NCBI GenBank assembly: GCA_037576215.1 | Contig: JBANDB010000008.1 | Location: 3,100,001 to 3,164,000, forward strand | Reading direction: 5' to 3' | Source of the DNA: Armillaria gallica | Lineage: Eukaryota > Basidiomycota > Agaricomycetes > Agaricales > Physalacriaceae | DNA: 64,000 nt | Shown here: positions 55,286 through 64,000 of the stretch, in pieces | Numbering within the stretch: the stretch's first letter is position 1 | Layout of the letters: every line of letters starts with the position of its first letter | Translations under genes and position numbers: made by a program | The notes under the pieces: model-generated | What the model was told of the DNA's origin: nothing | What the model saw: the letters and a program-made list of their open reading frames with translations, nothing else | Databases searched by the model: none

Positions 55286-55601
55286 ATGCCTCCTTCGTCG
55301 ATAGCAAAGTGGGAGCCCATCGTGAATGCTGTCTGTGGGTTCGTTTTCTTCGTCGGAGCCTTTTCGTTCTGTATGTAGCGTTCATCCATCGTGACGAGAT
55401 AGACTTTTAACCGTTTGAAATGTAGCCGCTAACATGTCCCAAATTGCAACCAAGGCCGACATAATCACGTTGTCTACGAGATTAAGTGACCTCAGAGGAG
55501 CGGATACCGAGCGCATTCACACGAGACTGGAAGCTCTGGAGAGGGAGCTTTCGCGACTCGAGCTTGAGAGGAAGTTAGAGGAGAAGCTGAGGAGGAAGTA
55601 A
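55286..55601 (+). CDS. Small single-TM plus coiled-coil protein (86 aa)
   Basis: Two exons (55286-55370 and 55426-55601) joined by a normal 55-nt GT-AG intron give 86 residues. The N-terminus PSSIAKWEPIVNAVCGFVFF and VGAFSF form one membrane helix; the rest is a coiled coil with heptads of Leu and many Arg/Glu (RLSDLRGADTERIHTRLEAL, ERELSRLELERKLEEKLRRK). The frame joins cleanly and the second exon is strongly amphipathic, so I think it is real although no family is recognised. The shape (one helix, then a charged coil) resembles small mitochondrial inner-membrane proteins, but that is a guess. Confidence 0.6.
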
Positions 55602-56234
55602 CGACAATTGTATGGCGTCTTTCTCCTCACTTCATTTGAAGATGTATAGGCTGACTAGTCTGTGGAGGACGGGTACTTAATGAAAGCATGAAATGTGATA
55701 ATTTGACGACCATGAAGTTCGAATGCCAGCTTGCTAGTATGCTCAGTTAGCACGACTTGAAAAGATAAAATAGGACGCGACGTCACGCGTACATTTGCTG
55801 AAGCATACTCATATGGTACAGGCAAATATGAGGAGATCGCGATCGATAGCAAAGCGGGATGTAGTAAGAACCGGACGCGATTCCACATTAGCGGACGTAA
55901 TAATACTTCCAGGACGCGAACGCCCGCCCGTTCAGCTGTCAGCATTCGAATTCCCGTGTTCTTCAGGCTGAAACCCACTAGATATGGAGAATTTTACTCA
56001 GTAAATGGTGGTCAAAACACACAAGACAGGTCACGAATCTAAACAGTGCGACATTCAATGTACACTTAGGTTGCGCGGAGTTACGCCTACTGAAAATGCC
56101 ATATACCGTGTCAACGCCACCGAAAGTGAAAAAAAAAATACAAAGCCCGTACTACATTACTACAAAACTAGTCTAAATATGACAATTGTTTGATACGACA
56201 AAAAACCATATGCAATGTCTGAGTGGCTTTAACA
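55602..56234. other. Intergenic between small TM gene and SCH9
   Basis: No supported gene. A 107-codon minus-strand frame (55655-55978) lacks motifs and is rejected. Confidence 0.45.
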
Positions 56235-58653
56235 TCACTCCACCTCCGTAAACCCAAGTCCTCTTCTCTTCCCTCTTGCATATCGCCCTGCGCTCCTCGA
56301 GAAATCCTCGTACTCGTCCTCCGTCGTTGGCTCCGGGCCTGACTGTCCTCCTTCGTCATCGCTCTTCCCATTCCCATTCACCTTCGTTCGAACCTCCATC
56401 TCATCCCGCAGGCTCTCGCCACCAGAGTATGAAAATCCTCTGAACTTCTCTTGCACCGAGCTAGTCAGCGGGCTACCACGGCCACTATTCCCACTTTTCC
56501 GCTTTCCATTCTTTGCCTTCTTGATATCCACGCCTTTACTACTCTTCGCCGAAGGGGGGCCATTCGTCATGCTTAGCGCGCCGAATCCCCCGTGCATACT
56601 TCCCAATGAGCTGCTCGAGCCATTGCGCTCGCTGCCCAAGGGACCATTGGGTGTATGTGAGCTGCCCATAAAGCTGCCACTCATCACCCAATCTTCTGAG
56701 GGGTCGTTCTCGTCCATGCCATCGACCCCGACTTGCGAAAGATCCGCGGTCGTGAACTCGGGGTCAAAATTGGCGGTTGACTCGTCACTCTCAACAACAG
56801 GCTTGAAGGGTGGTGTGACCTGCTTGAGGCTAAGGGCCTTCCAATCGACACAGGAGAAAAAAGTGTGCTCTTTGAGCTCAGCTGCGTCGCGCGTCGCACC
56901 TAGTCGGTGCTTTGGATTCCGGTTAAGAAGCTGCACACGTCTATGAGTGTATGAAACGGCAGAAAGAAAGAATAATCCATACCCCTTTCACGAACTGCTT
57001 CCCCTCTTCGTTGATTACGCCTTTGGGGAAACGAATCTTCCCAAAGCAGATGTTCTTATACATCTGTTGCGTGTCCTCGGCATAGAATGGACTCCAACCG
57101 CAACACATTTCGAACAGCAATACTCCCAGGCTCCAAAAATCAACAATCTTGGAGTAACCATGCTCATCCAACAGAATTTCTGGAGCAAGATATTCGGTGG
57201 TACCACAGAATGTTGTGGTGAGCTCGTCAGGTTTCAGATCCGCCTTGCTCAACCCAAAGTCACACAACGCAACATGCCCTGTCGCGTCTAGCAGAATGTT
57301 CTCTGGCTTGAGGTCGCGATAGACAATGTCGTACTTGTGCAGATGCTCCAACGCAAGCACCAGCTCTGCAATGTAGAAACGAGCCCTATCCAAAGGGAAT
57401 CTCGTTTCCCGCTGCAGATGCCAGAATAGCTCCCCACCGCTCTTGAAATCAGTGACTAGATAGAGATCCTGATCAGTTTGGAAGGAAAACTTGAGGCCCA
57501 CGAGGAAAGGGGATTCAAGGGACTGCTGAAGAATTTTGCGCTCGCCGATGGTATGGGCAACCTCTTTCTTGGCGACTATCTCTTTTTTAGAGAGGACCTT
57601 CATGGCGTATATGCGCTTGGTATCCTTTTTGCGGACCTGGAAGACCTTGCCAAATGTTCCACGTCCTATGAGCTTGAGAAACTCAAAGTCACGGGGAGTA
57701 AGAGCCCGCTTGACCTGAAACGAAGGACGGATATGAGAAAACGCCGAGAATTGTACCATTGAAACGTACCTTGAACTGCTCAAACGTTATCTGCACTCGC
57801 ATTTCACCAGACACGACCTCACTTTCAAAAGGTAAAGCTTGTACCACTGGTCAACGGAATGTTCATGTATGAGTACTGGTTTGATTTGGACAGTGCCAAG
57901 GAAACCGAGGTCGTCGACTGAACGGTCGTAAACATTGAAGGTAATGAGGGAGGCCTCGGAAGTGACATCGAAGGAAACCTCGTGTTTCCAGACAGGATTG
58001 TGGGACGACACGCGGCCAAAAAGGCCACCATTTGTGCCGGTGCCGCTGCTGTTGGCGGATGAACGAGATCCGACCGAAGAAGACGGAGACGGTGGATGTG
58101 GATTGCCCGACGCCTTTGCGAGAGCACTGAGCGCTGAGCCTGAGCCTACGCGAGACATGGGAACGCCCTTGACCTCCTTGTCAGCTTCATCTGTAGGATC
58201 CCGACTGACAAACTCGTTCTGCTCGAACTGAACGACGACATACGGCCTCGCCGTTGAGGAGAGAACGTTCAGACCCCTGGCCTGGATGAGCTTGACATGT
58301 ATCTGGCCCTTGGAAGTGTTGGAGAGAGAGGTCGTGGAGGTCGATGCCGGTGGCGCTGGGGACTTGTCTGAACGCTTTGGCGACGGAAGCTGCATGTTTT
58401 TGAAAGCATGTAGAGAGAGACTTGGGGGCAGGGCGGCAGCAAAACTTGCGTTCAGGGCTGGCGCCGACGACGTCGCGCCTGGAGTGAGGTCGTGGTTCGG
58501 CGTTAACAGTGGATGTCTAGGGCCGGTGGTAGTATGGCCGCTGCAACTGGCAGCAGGTGATGGAGACGAAGAGAGCGTGTCAAACGGGTTACGATCTGAT
58601 ACTCCGGGTCTCGGCGTCATATCTTCCATCCCTGTGTCCGTCGTCGTCGCCAT
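56235..58653 (-). CDS. SCH9: Sch9-type AGC protein kinase with C2 domain
   Basis: The fungal S6K/Akt-like kinase acting downstream of TORC1 in nutrient signalling. A Ser/Pro-rich N-terminus is followed by a C2 domain (GQIHVKLIQARGLNVLS, ARPYVVVQFEQNEFVSRD, NPVWKHEVSFDV, VDDLGFLGTVQ, HEHSVDQWYKL). The kinase has LIGRGTFGKVFQVRKKDTKR (P-loop), AMKVLSKKEI, IVYRDLKPENILLDATGHV (catalytic loop), LCDFGLSKA, TTTFCGTTEYLAPEILLDE (T-loop), then NRNPKHRLGATRDAAELKEH. The tail has the turn-motif region and hydrophobic motif FRGFSYSGGESL. One base seems missing in a T run (A on the plus strand, about 57835) between YKL and PFESEVVSGEM. Start: ATG at 58653 (MATTTDTGMED), the best fit; 58674 is an alternative. 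Confidence 0.93.
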
Positions 58654-58951
58654 CGTGGGCCACAGTTTGATCATCAAGTTAGACAGCGAGCTCGAGATGC
58701 TGGTCGATATGGCAGGCAAGTAGAAAGATAAGAGTCCGTCTTGGTGGAGCACTGCAAAATCACACATCAGTGGAGCTCCGGTCTACGCTCTGTCGTCTCA
58801 AATTTCTAAATAACTCGTATATACTCCAGCCACGATCTCTCCAATTGTCCCGGATGTTCCACGTTGTTTTTTCCGCCTTCAATTGCTTCGATGTTCGGCC
58901 CGTACTATTTGCATCCCCCCTCGCTTTATCGCGCTTCCGGGGTCTGCTTTT

Positions 58952-59965
58952 TTAGGAGATCCCATTCGGCGTAACATTACTGCATCTTGCAAAGGGGCAC
59001 AGGACCAGAGAAAAACGTATCCATCTTCCCTGGACCAAGTTGGGTGATCCGTTTGTCAAGCCGATGTCATAGCTGTCTTCGCAGGCCTTAGGCGCAAATA
59101 CATGCTGCATTCCACGTAACAAAGTCCAGATGCACAGGGGAATGCGTCGGTCCAATATCAACGGCGAGTTCGTACCTGGCACGTTTTGCAGGAATATATT
59201 GCTTAGCAGATCGTGGCAGAGGAAAAGGGAATGTACAATTGTCGACGACAATATGTATGTAGTACTCGATGCCAATGACTGTCGAGACTGCACGAACAAC
59301 AAGTCTCCTAGACAATGTATAATTGTCAAGAGCAGCTGTAACGATTTCGGCGAAGCCAACGCCGAATGTAGGTCCGGAATTCTCATCATCAGCCCCAACG
59401 GTGGACACCCAGGGAATGGTGTGGAGAATGAAATTAATGAAACCTTACAAGGAGACTTTGGAGATAGTTTGACATAGCATAGACAGTACCAGCTCCTCGG
59501 GCACTGTCTGTCATCGAAATAATGAGACCTTGTTCCCAATGACGCAGGATAGGCATGGCTGTGCGATACATGCTGAAGAAGACACGTCGGACAACGGCGA
59601 AACAGACACGGTACTTTCGAAACAAGCGTATAAGCGTATAAGCGAATGGCAGCGAACAGCCTCGTACCCCGGAGTAATGTAGAATGGCCGAAGAACCACC
59701 CACAAGCGTCCTCGAATGTAAAAACAATCGTAGATTCGTCGTCACGGCATTGAACCGGCAAAGAATCAGCACAGAGGTCGTCCCACAGTCGTGAACGTAC
59801 ATATATAGGTCGAATTGTACTGCCAACAGCTAAGGAACATCGAATTGCAGCGACAGGTGCTCCATACTCTCGCAGACCTGGAGAAGCGACCCGTGAGTTG
59901 GATAGTCTAGCAGCGAGATCTCCCAGCAAAGAGTTTTGGGGCTTGGAATAACGAATCGACAGCAT
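58952..59965 (-). CDS. Long ORF of doubtful status upstream of SCH9
   Basis: A 338-codon frame from the ATG at 59965 (a TTG lies further up). It is Cys/Ser/Leu/Arg-rich with no family motif (for example CPTCLLQHVSHSHAYPASLG). Two other minus-strand frames of 100-130 codons overlap it, one with a calmer composition (YRTAMPILRHWEQGLIISM, TDSARGAGTVYAMSN). The frame could be a chance opening across the long 5' region of SCH9, or pieces of a multi-exon membrane-protein gene. I cannot choose. Confidence 0.22.
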   Translation of the reverse strand: MLSIRYSKPQNSLLGDLAARLSNSRVASPGLREYGAPVAAIRCSLAVGSTIRPIYVRSRLWDDLCADSLPVQCRDDESTIVFTFEDACGWFFGHSTLLRGTRLFAAIRLYAYTLVSKVPCLFRRCPTCLLQHVSHSHAYPASLGTRSHYFDDRQCPRSWYCLCYVKLSPKSPCKVSLISFSTPFPGCPPLGLMMRIPDLHSALASPKSLQLLLTIIHCLGDLLFVQSRQSLASSTTYILSSTIVHSLFLCHDLLSNIFLQNVPGTNSPLILDRRIPLCIWTLLRGMQHVFAPKACEDSYDIGLTNGSPNLVQGRWIRFSLVLCPFARCSNVTPNGIS

Positions 59966-60619
59966 GGTAGACCATAAAGACGTCGCCGAGCTCGAAACCA
60001 GGGAAACGGACAAAGAAAGCTTCCGTTGTGAGAGAAGCGTCGAGTGGGGAACAATACATCGTATCCTGGAACACAACCGCTCCTAGTAGTAACAGTAGCC
60101 GCGTCGAGGAAGGCAGATAACTGCCCTAATGCAGACTATGAAGGTTGCGATAAGAAACCCAAGGACCTTATCTGGAAGCAACACACTCAGCGCTAGCAAG
60201 CCCTGTAGCTACAATGATTCTTTCTGATACTTTCGAAAGCGTCAGATAGCGCAAACGGAGGTCGACCAACAGTCAGCAGCGGCGCCACTTTGCAGACTGA
60301 GTTATCGAGAAGCGAAGAAAGGCAACAGCACGTGCACCGGACAACTTGGTGGGTGCAATGATTATAACACTATCAGTCTTTGTCTTCATTCATCACGTCT
60401 CCGCCGCAAAAACCATATAAACGTGTATGATATTAACAAGATATTACATATGAATACTTCAACGATTAATCAGTACGCTCTGCCTCCATGCCCCGAGTCG
60501 TACAGCACTACTAACGTATAATCTATTCTACAAAAAGCCAATCCAAACCGAAGATAACAAAGCGAAATACAGCAACAAGCGAACGAATGAATAAATACCC
60601 GCACCTCAAATACACCCAG
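59966..60619. other. Intergenic, no supported gene
   Basis: An AT-richer stretch between the doubtful ORF and the Aim32-like gene (3' flank). Nothing recognisable. Confidence 0.45.
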
Positions 60620-62053
60620 TCACCAATCATGTAACCTGCTACAACCCGGCCGCGAGATATTCACCCCTCCACGGAGCAGCTTGGGCAGGACCAACCCATC
60701 CTCGATCGTATTCGTCACAATCGAATCAACCTCGTGCGTCGACACCCGACCGTACCATACACCAGCGCCCTGCGGAGTGTAAATCTGTTCATAATCATCA
60801 GCATCCCCATTTGGTAGAAGATTGCTACCGTTGACTCACGATACAGTTCCCCGCATAGCGATGGCCCCCAATATGCGAATTGCGTATAATCAAGGCCTTT
60901 TTCACTCCCTGGAGCTCCTGCAAATGTCGGATAACATTCTCCTCCTGCTCCTCAGGTGATCCAATGAATTCCTCCAACGGGTCGTCCATCGGGTGCTCTA
61001 ACTGGGTATCTACCGTCCAGCCTTTGGATTCAAGGGTCTGTGTAAATGCTGCGACACCCATCAGGTCCCACAACGGTGACGCAAAAAGCACAGGAACGCA
61101 CCATGCTCGAGTTTTGCCGCGGCGATGGAGCATCGTTTGTCACGTTTTTTATGTGAGCCTAATTTTTGACAGAATATGTCAGAACGGATGATGTGAAACG
61201 GGAGCAGAAGGAAAATGCCTCACAGAGAAGGATCACGCACGCATAGGGTATAACCCAAGAGTTGAATGGACTCTTTTCAAGTACCCCACCTGCTCGTCCG
61301 AGCTCTGGATCGACACAGGTGTCCCATAGGTTCTGTGCGCCTTCGACGGATCGCGGAACTTCCATCACCAATTTGTAATCGGGGAAAACAAGAATCGTCT
61401 CATAGTCTGGATCGTGGCACAGAGTATTATGGCTTCCATTCAGGATGGATATCCTCTTTGAGTCTGTAGCGTTGAATACCCCAGAGGTACTGTGAGAAGG
61501 CGGTGGGGATGATGGCGGTAGAGGATTATGGGGAGAAACGATGCTGCAAACTTTTTCTTGAAGAAGAATAGAATCGTCTGGTGGCGAAAGAGATATGGCG
61601 GTTACACTGGGTCGCCGGGGATGTGAAGCGTGTAGTTTTCGATGCTCGACCTGCGCGAGAAATGCGGCGAGAGAACCTTTGGTGTCGGTAACTTCTCTGT
61701 CCCAGTCGATTTTCCCGGTTGAGATTACAAGCTGAACGCGGGAGCTGAACAACAAACACGCGAAGACGAAATAAGTAATTACCTGCCGACGGTATGGTTT
61801 CACGCTTCCCAGCATATGCGATTCCATATCCACATCAAATTTGGGGTAACCCTCGTGTCCTAACGTTGAAGACCATATCAGATAAAACGTGAGGCCGAGA
61901 AGAAGAAATTTGACCTTCATCGCAAGGATCTGAACAGGACCTGCACTGGGCGTTGGTGACTGGCACTGCCGACGCCTCGAGTTCTGCATGAAGGCCTTGA
62001 GGGGAGTTGTCCTGGCCGAGAACAAGTGCAGCGACCCGTCGCAAGGCGAACAT
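60620..62053 (-). CDS. AIM32: Aim32-like thioredoxin-fold Fe-S protein (sucrase/ferredoxin-like)
   Basis: A member of the sucrase/ferredoxin-like family that includes yeast Aim32, a mitochondrial [2Fe-2S] thioredoxin-like ferredoxin. The start MFALRRVAALVLGQDNSPQG may be a short presequence. Then NAQCRSCSDPCDEG, HEGYPKFDVDMESHMLGSVK, STGKIDWDREVTDTKGSLAA, FPDYKLVMEVPRSVEGAQNL and the cluster motifs: SHKKRDKRCSIAAAKLEHAF (after a Cys-bearing position) and SHIGGHRYAGNCI (the H-x-G-G-H-x-x-A-x-N motif). The last exon has YTPQGAGVWYGRVSTHEVDS and GLVLPKLLRGGVN. About five introns. A TATAAAAGG-like box lies at about 62257-62266, roughly 205 nt upstream. Confidence 0.87.
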
Positions 62054-64000
62054 AATGACGTGTAAGGACCTGGAAAAGCGGCTTGGCGAAGTCGTGGTGG
62101 CCGTTAGAAGGAAACGTCCGTGCTCCTTATCTTCCGTATTTTACTCAACCTGCCTCAGTACTTCTCGCAGGTTGGTGAGACAGGGGGAATTTCCTAGTGA
62201 ATGGGTGGGCTTTATCTGATAAGATGCGGGTAGGTCGGCACCCGGTTCCGGCTTCTCCCTTTTATAAAGACCCTTACTAAAGATAGACATCCTCCGCCAA
62301 CCGCTTTTTCTCTTCAACATTGACAACGTTGATCAGTGAAATAGCTCGTTATTTAACCAATTCAAGGCTTGTCGCTGGGCTGATTTTTGCATATTACCAG
62401 GTGGCTGTCGGACCTCTCGCCCGACGGATGTTTCAATATAGCGACTACGCTCCAATAGCGGCCGAGCAGGGAGTGGGTGATGATTGTGCGCTTCTTGCCC
62501 AGAATAATAAGGTATCCCATCGCTGGCTCCATCGGCCATCGCTTACTGCTTTCCTGACCGGCGTGTAAAGATTGACCTCCGTTTGGCCTTGCAGCTGACA
62601 GGCTCAACTTACGGCCCTCCGTTAGTTGTGGATGATGACAGAACCTTGGCACCGCTACTCGTGTTCGTATCGATAAGACGGGATGTCAGTATCACTCTTA
62701 TTCACGACACTTTGCATTGCGATTGCGCGTATCATTGGCCAGGGGCTTGCTTTTGCTTCTGCTTATCATTCATCTTCGAAAAGGCCGGCACTTAAACATG
62801 AGAACTTCCTTTTCTTGATCGATGCCACGGGTTTGCTGCCTGCTGTTCTTTTTCCTGGAAGTATCGATGCTAGCCGCGATCCCGCCCCCTCGCTTTAAGA
62901 TTCCCTTTTTCACATCTGACCTCCGGAGGTTGTTAAAAATCCTCCTCGTGGACTTTCCCGGGTGGCAACGTGGGCGCATGCGCAAATTCTCAGCACTTCC
63001 ATTGGTTGCTCGTAGCGGCCGCGGATCCTAAACATCGTGACTGCGATTCCGACTTGGTGACGGTGAAATAGTCGCCACAGTGTTGAAGTCGACGCTCTAA
63101 CATTGCATCATCCGCGGATCTATTCACAGTTGTACGCCCTTCGAATCGTGACAGTTATGCTGCTTCTCATCCCGGAATTCAAGCGCGAGGCACTTTATGG
63201 CTGCACTCGGAAGATGCGATACGCTTGTTGGATTCGTCCTTCATACATTCCATTATTTAATGAATGTGATTGTCTACGGTATCTGTGACGTAAAGCGAGT
63301 CATTACAATCTATTGCAATACACTCCGACCCTCGCTGCGTGTCGGGTACCTGTACCTCTTCGACGTCCCTGGAGGCAATATGTTCAAATTGTGGCGACGA
63401 AAAACGATGTCGGAGGTCGTACGATAGACGGTGCCACCATACCGCCAAGCCCGATGAAATCGCTCCACGGAAACCAAAACATAAATTGTGCGTGCCTTCT
63501 GTTTTGTCTTCTCTTCCTACTGACCGCCATGACAATATGGCATAGGAAGCCTGTCTCCATATTCTCATTGGCACAGGTGCTCGAATTGAACTTGCATTGC
63601 TATGGGTTGACGGCACAGATGGAACTAGTCGCATTTAACCAGAAAGTATCATTGCTACAACTGTTACTGAGTTTCGATTATCATGTTGCCACATCTGACC
63701 TTGCTTTGCGAATAACTATTACCAGATGCATTTTATGGGCATACATACGAATCCTACCCCCAGTCTTTCTATGCACTAGCCATGCATGTCTCGGGAGATG
63801 AATGTCAGAGTACATTCGTCAAGACGAGGCGGGAGATCATTTTCAGAGCGCGAAACTATCGGCCGAGGGTCAGATTCAAGTCATAACGCGAGGACACGCG
63901 TACGATCAATTATTATCCATTGTCCTTTTTCCAGACCCTATTTGCCATGTGTGGCAAACTTGGGCTGGATGCCTCCACGATGGTCCTCACAGAAACCGGT
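62054..64000. other. Right end: no supported gene, one NHL-like fragment
   Basis: No complete gene is supported. A minus-strand frame at 63257-63634 ends with IAIDCNDSLYVTDTVDNHIH, which resembles one NHL beta-propeller repeat, but no second repeat is seen. Other frames are short. Confidence 0.4.

Noticed and set aside
55655..55978. A 107-codon minus-strand frame near the small TM gene
   Set aside because: No motif, no clear splice context; the first residues follow no recognisable promoter or family.
1..64000. tRNA, rRNA, CRISPR, transposon or viral sequence
   Set aside because: No convincing tRNA B-box with cloverleaf, repeat array, terminal inverted repeats, transposase or reverse transcriptase motif was seen by eye; a tRNAscan and repeat search would be decisive.

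Overview
The window is nuclear DNA of a filamentous basidiomycete, most likely a mushroom-forming agaricomycete. Genes are compact and rich in short GT-AG introns (about 45-60 nt), intergenic gaps are small, strands alternate, and several families are typical of Agaricomycetes (DUF6534-type membrane protein, two F-box proteins, FAD-linked BBE oxidoreductase, P450, FAD-dependent amine oxidase-like protein). Gene models were assembled by hand from reading frames, splice signals and remembered family motifs; no search was run, so orthology statements are recognition, not computed results.

Left third (1-24600): mostly housekeeping genes. SmF and NC2-beta diverge from a 115-bp gap. A Mak32-like PfkB kinase and a phosphopantetheinyl transferase diverge from a 138-bp gap. 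Then come Pol III subunit Rpc34, an F-box protein, mitochondrial aspartyl-tRNA synthetase, an I-BAR protein like Ivy1, mitochondrial ribosomal protein bL19m, a Pab2/PABPN1-like poly(A)-binding protein, a large Zn2Cys6 transcription factor, a peroxisomal-type acyl-CoA dehydrogenase, an RNPS1-like SR protein and an unrecognised protein.

Middle (24900-37300): a Niemann-Pick C1 homologue whose frame is broken four times by single missing bases, a hemerythrin-domain protein, a decayed sirtuin, a second F-box protein, Sus1/ENY2, Dph1, and a Tim17-like membrane protein whose start codon overlaps that of DPH1 head to head.

Right third (37500-64000): a more accessory stretch with a DUF6534-type membrane protein, a secreted FAD-linked oxidoreductase, an acyl-CoA oxidase-like protein with a C-terminal ARL, an amine-oxidase-like flavoprotein with an inferred 7-nt microexon, a divergent SDR/P450 pair and a tiny TM plus coiled-coil protein. 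It ends with the Sch9 kinase and an Aim32-like thioredoxin-fold Fe-S protein.

No CRISPR, rRNA, tRNA or intact transposon was seen. The most interesting signals are: (i) several introns needing GC-AG borders; (ii) a DNA fragment of the NPC1 gene, introns included, sitting in the 3' flank of the RNPS1-like gene; (iii) repeated -1 breaks at short homopolymers in NPC1, Sch9 and probably an SDR gene, which look more like base-calling errors than biology but must be settled; (iv) the microexon; and (v) the overlapping start codons of DPH1 and its neighbour.
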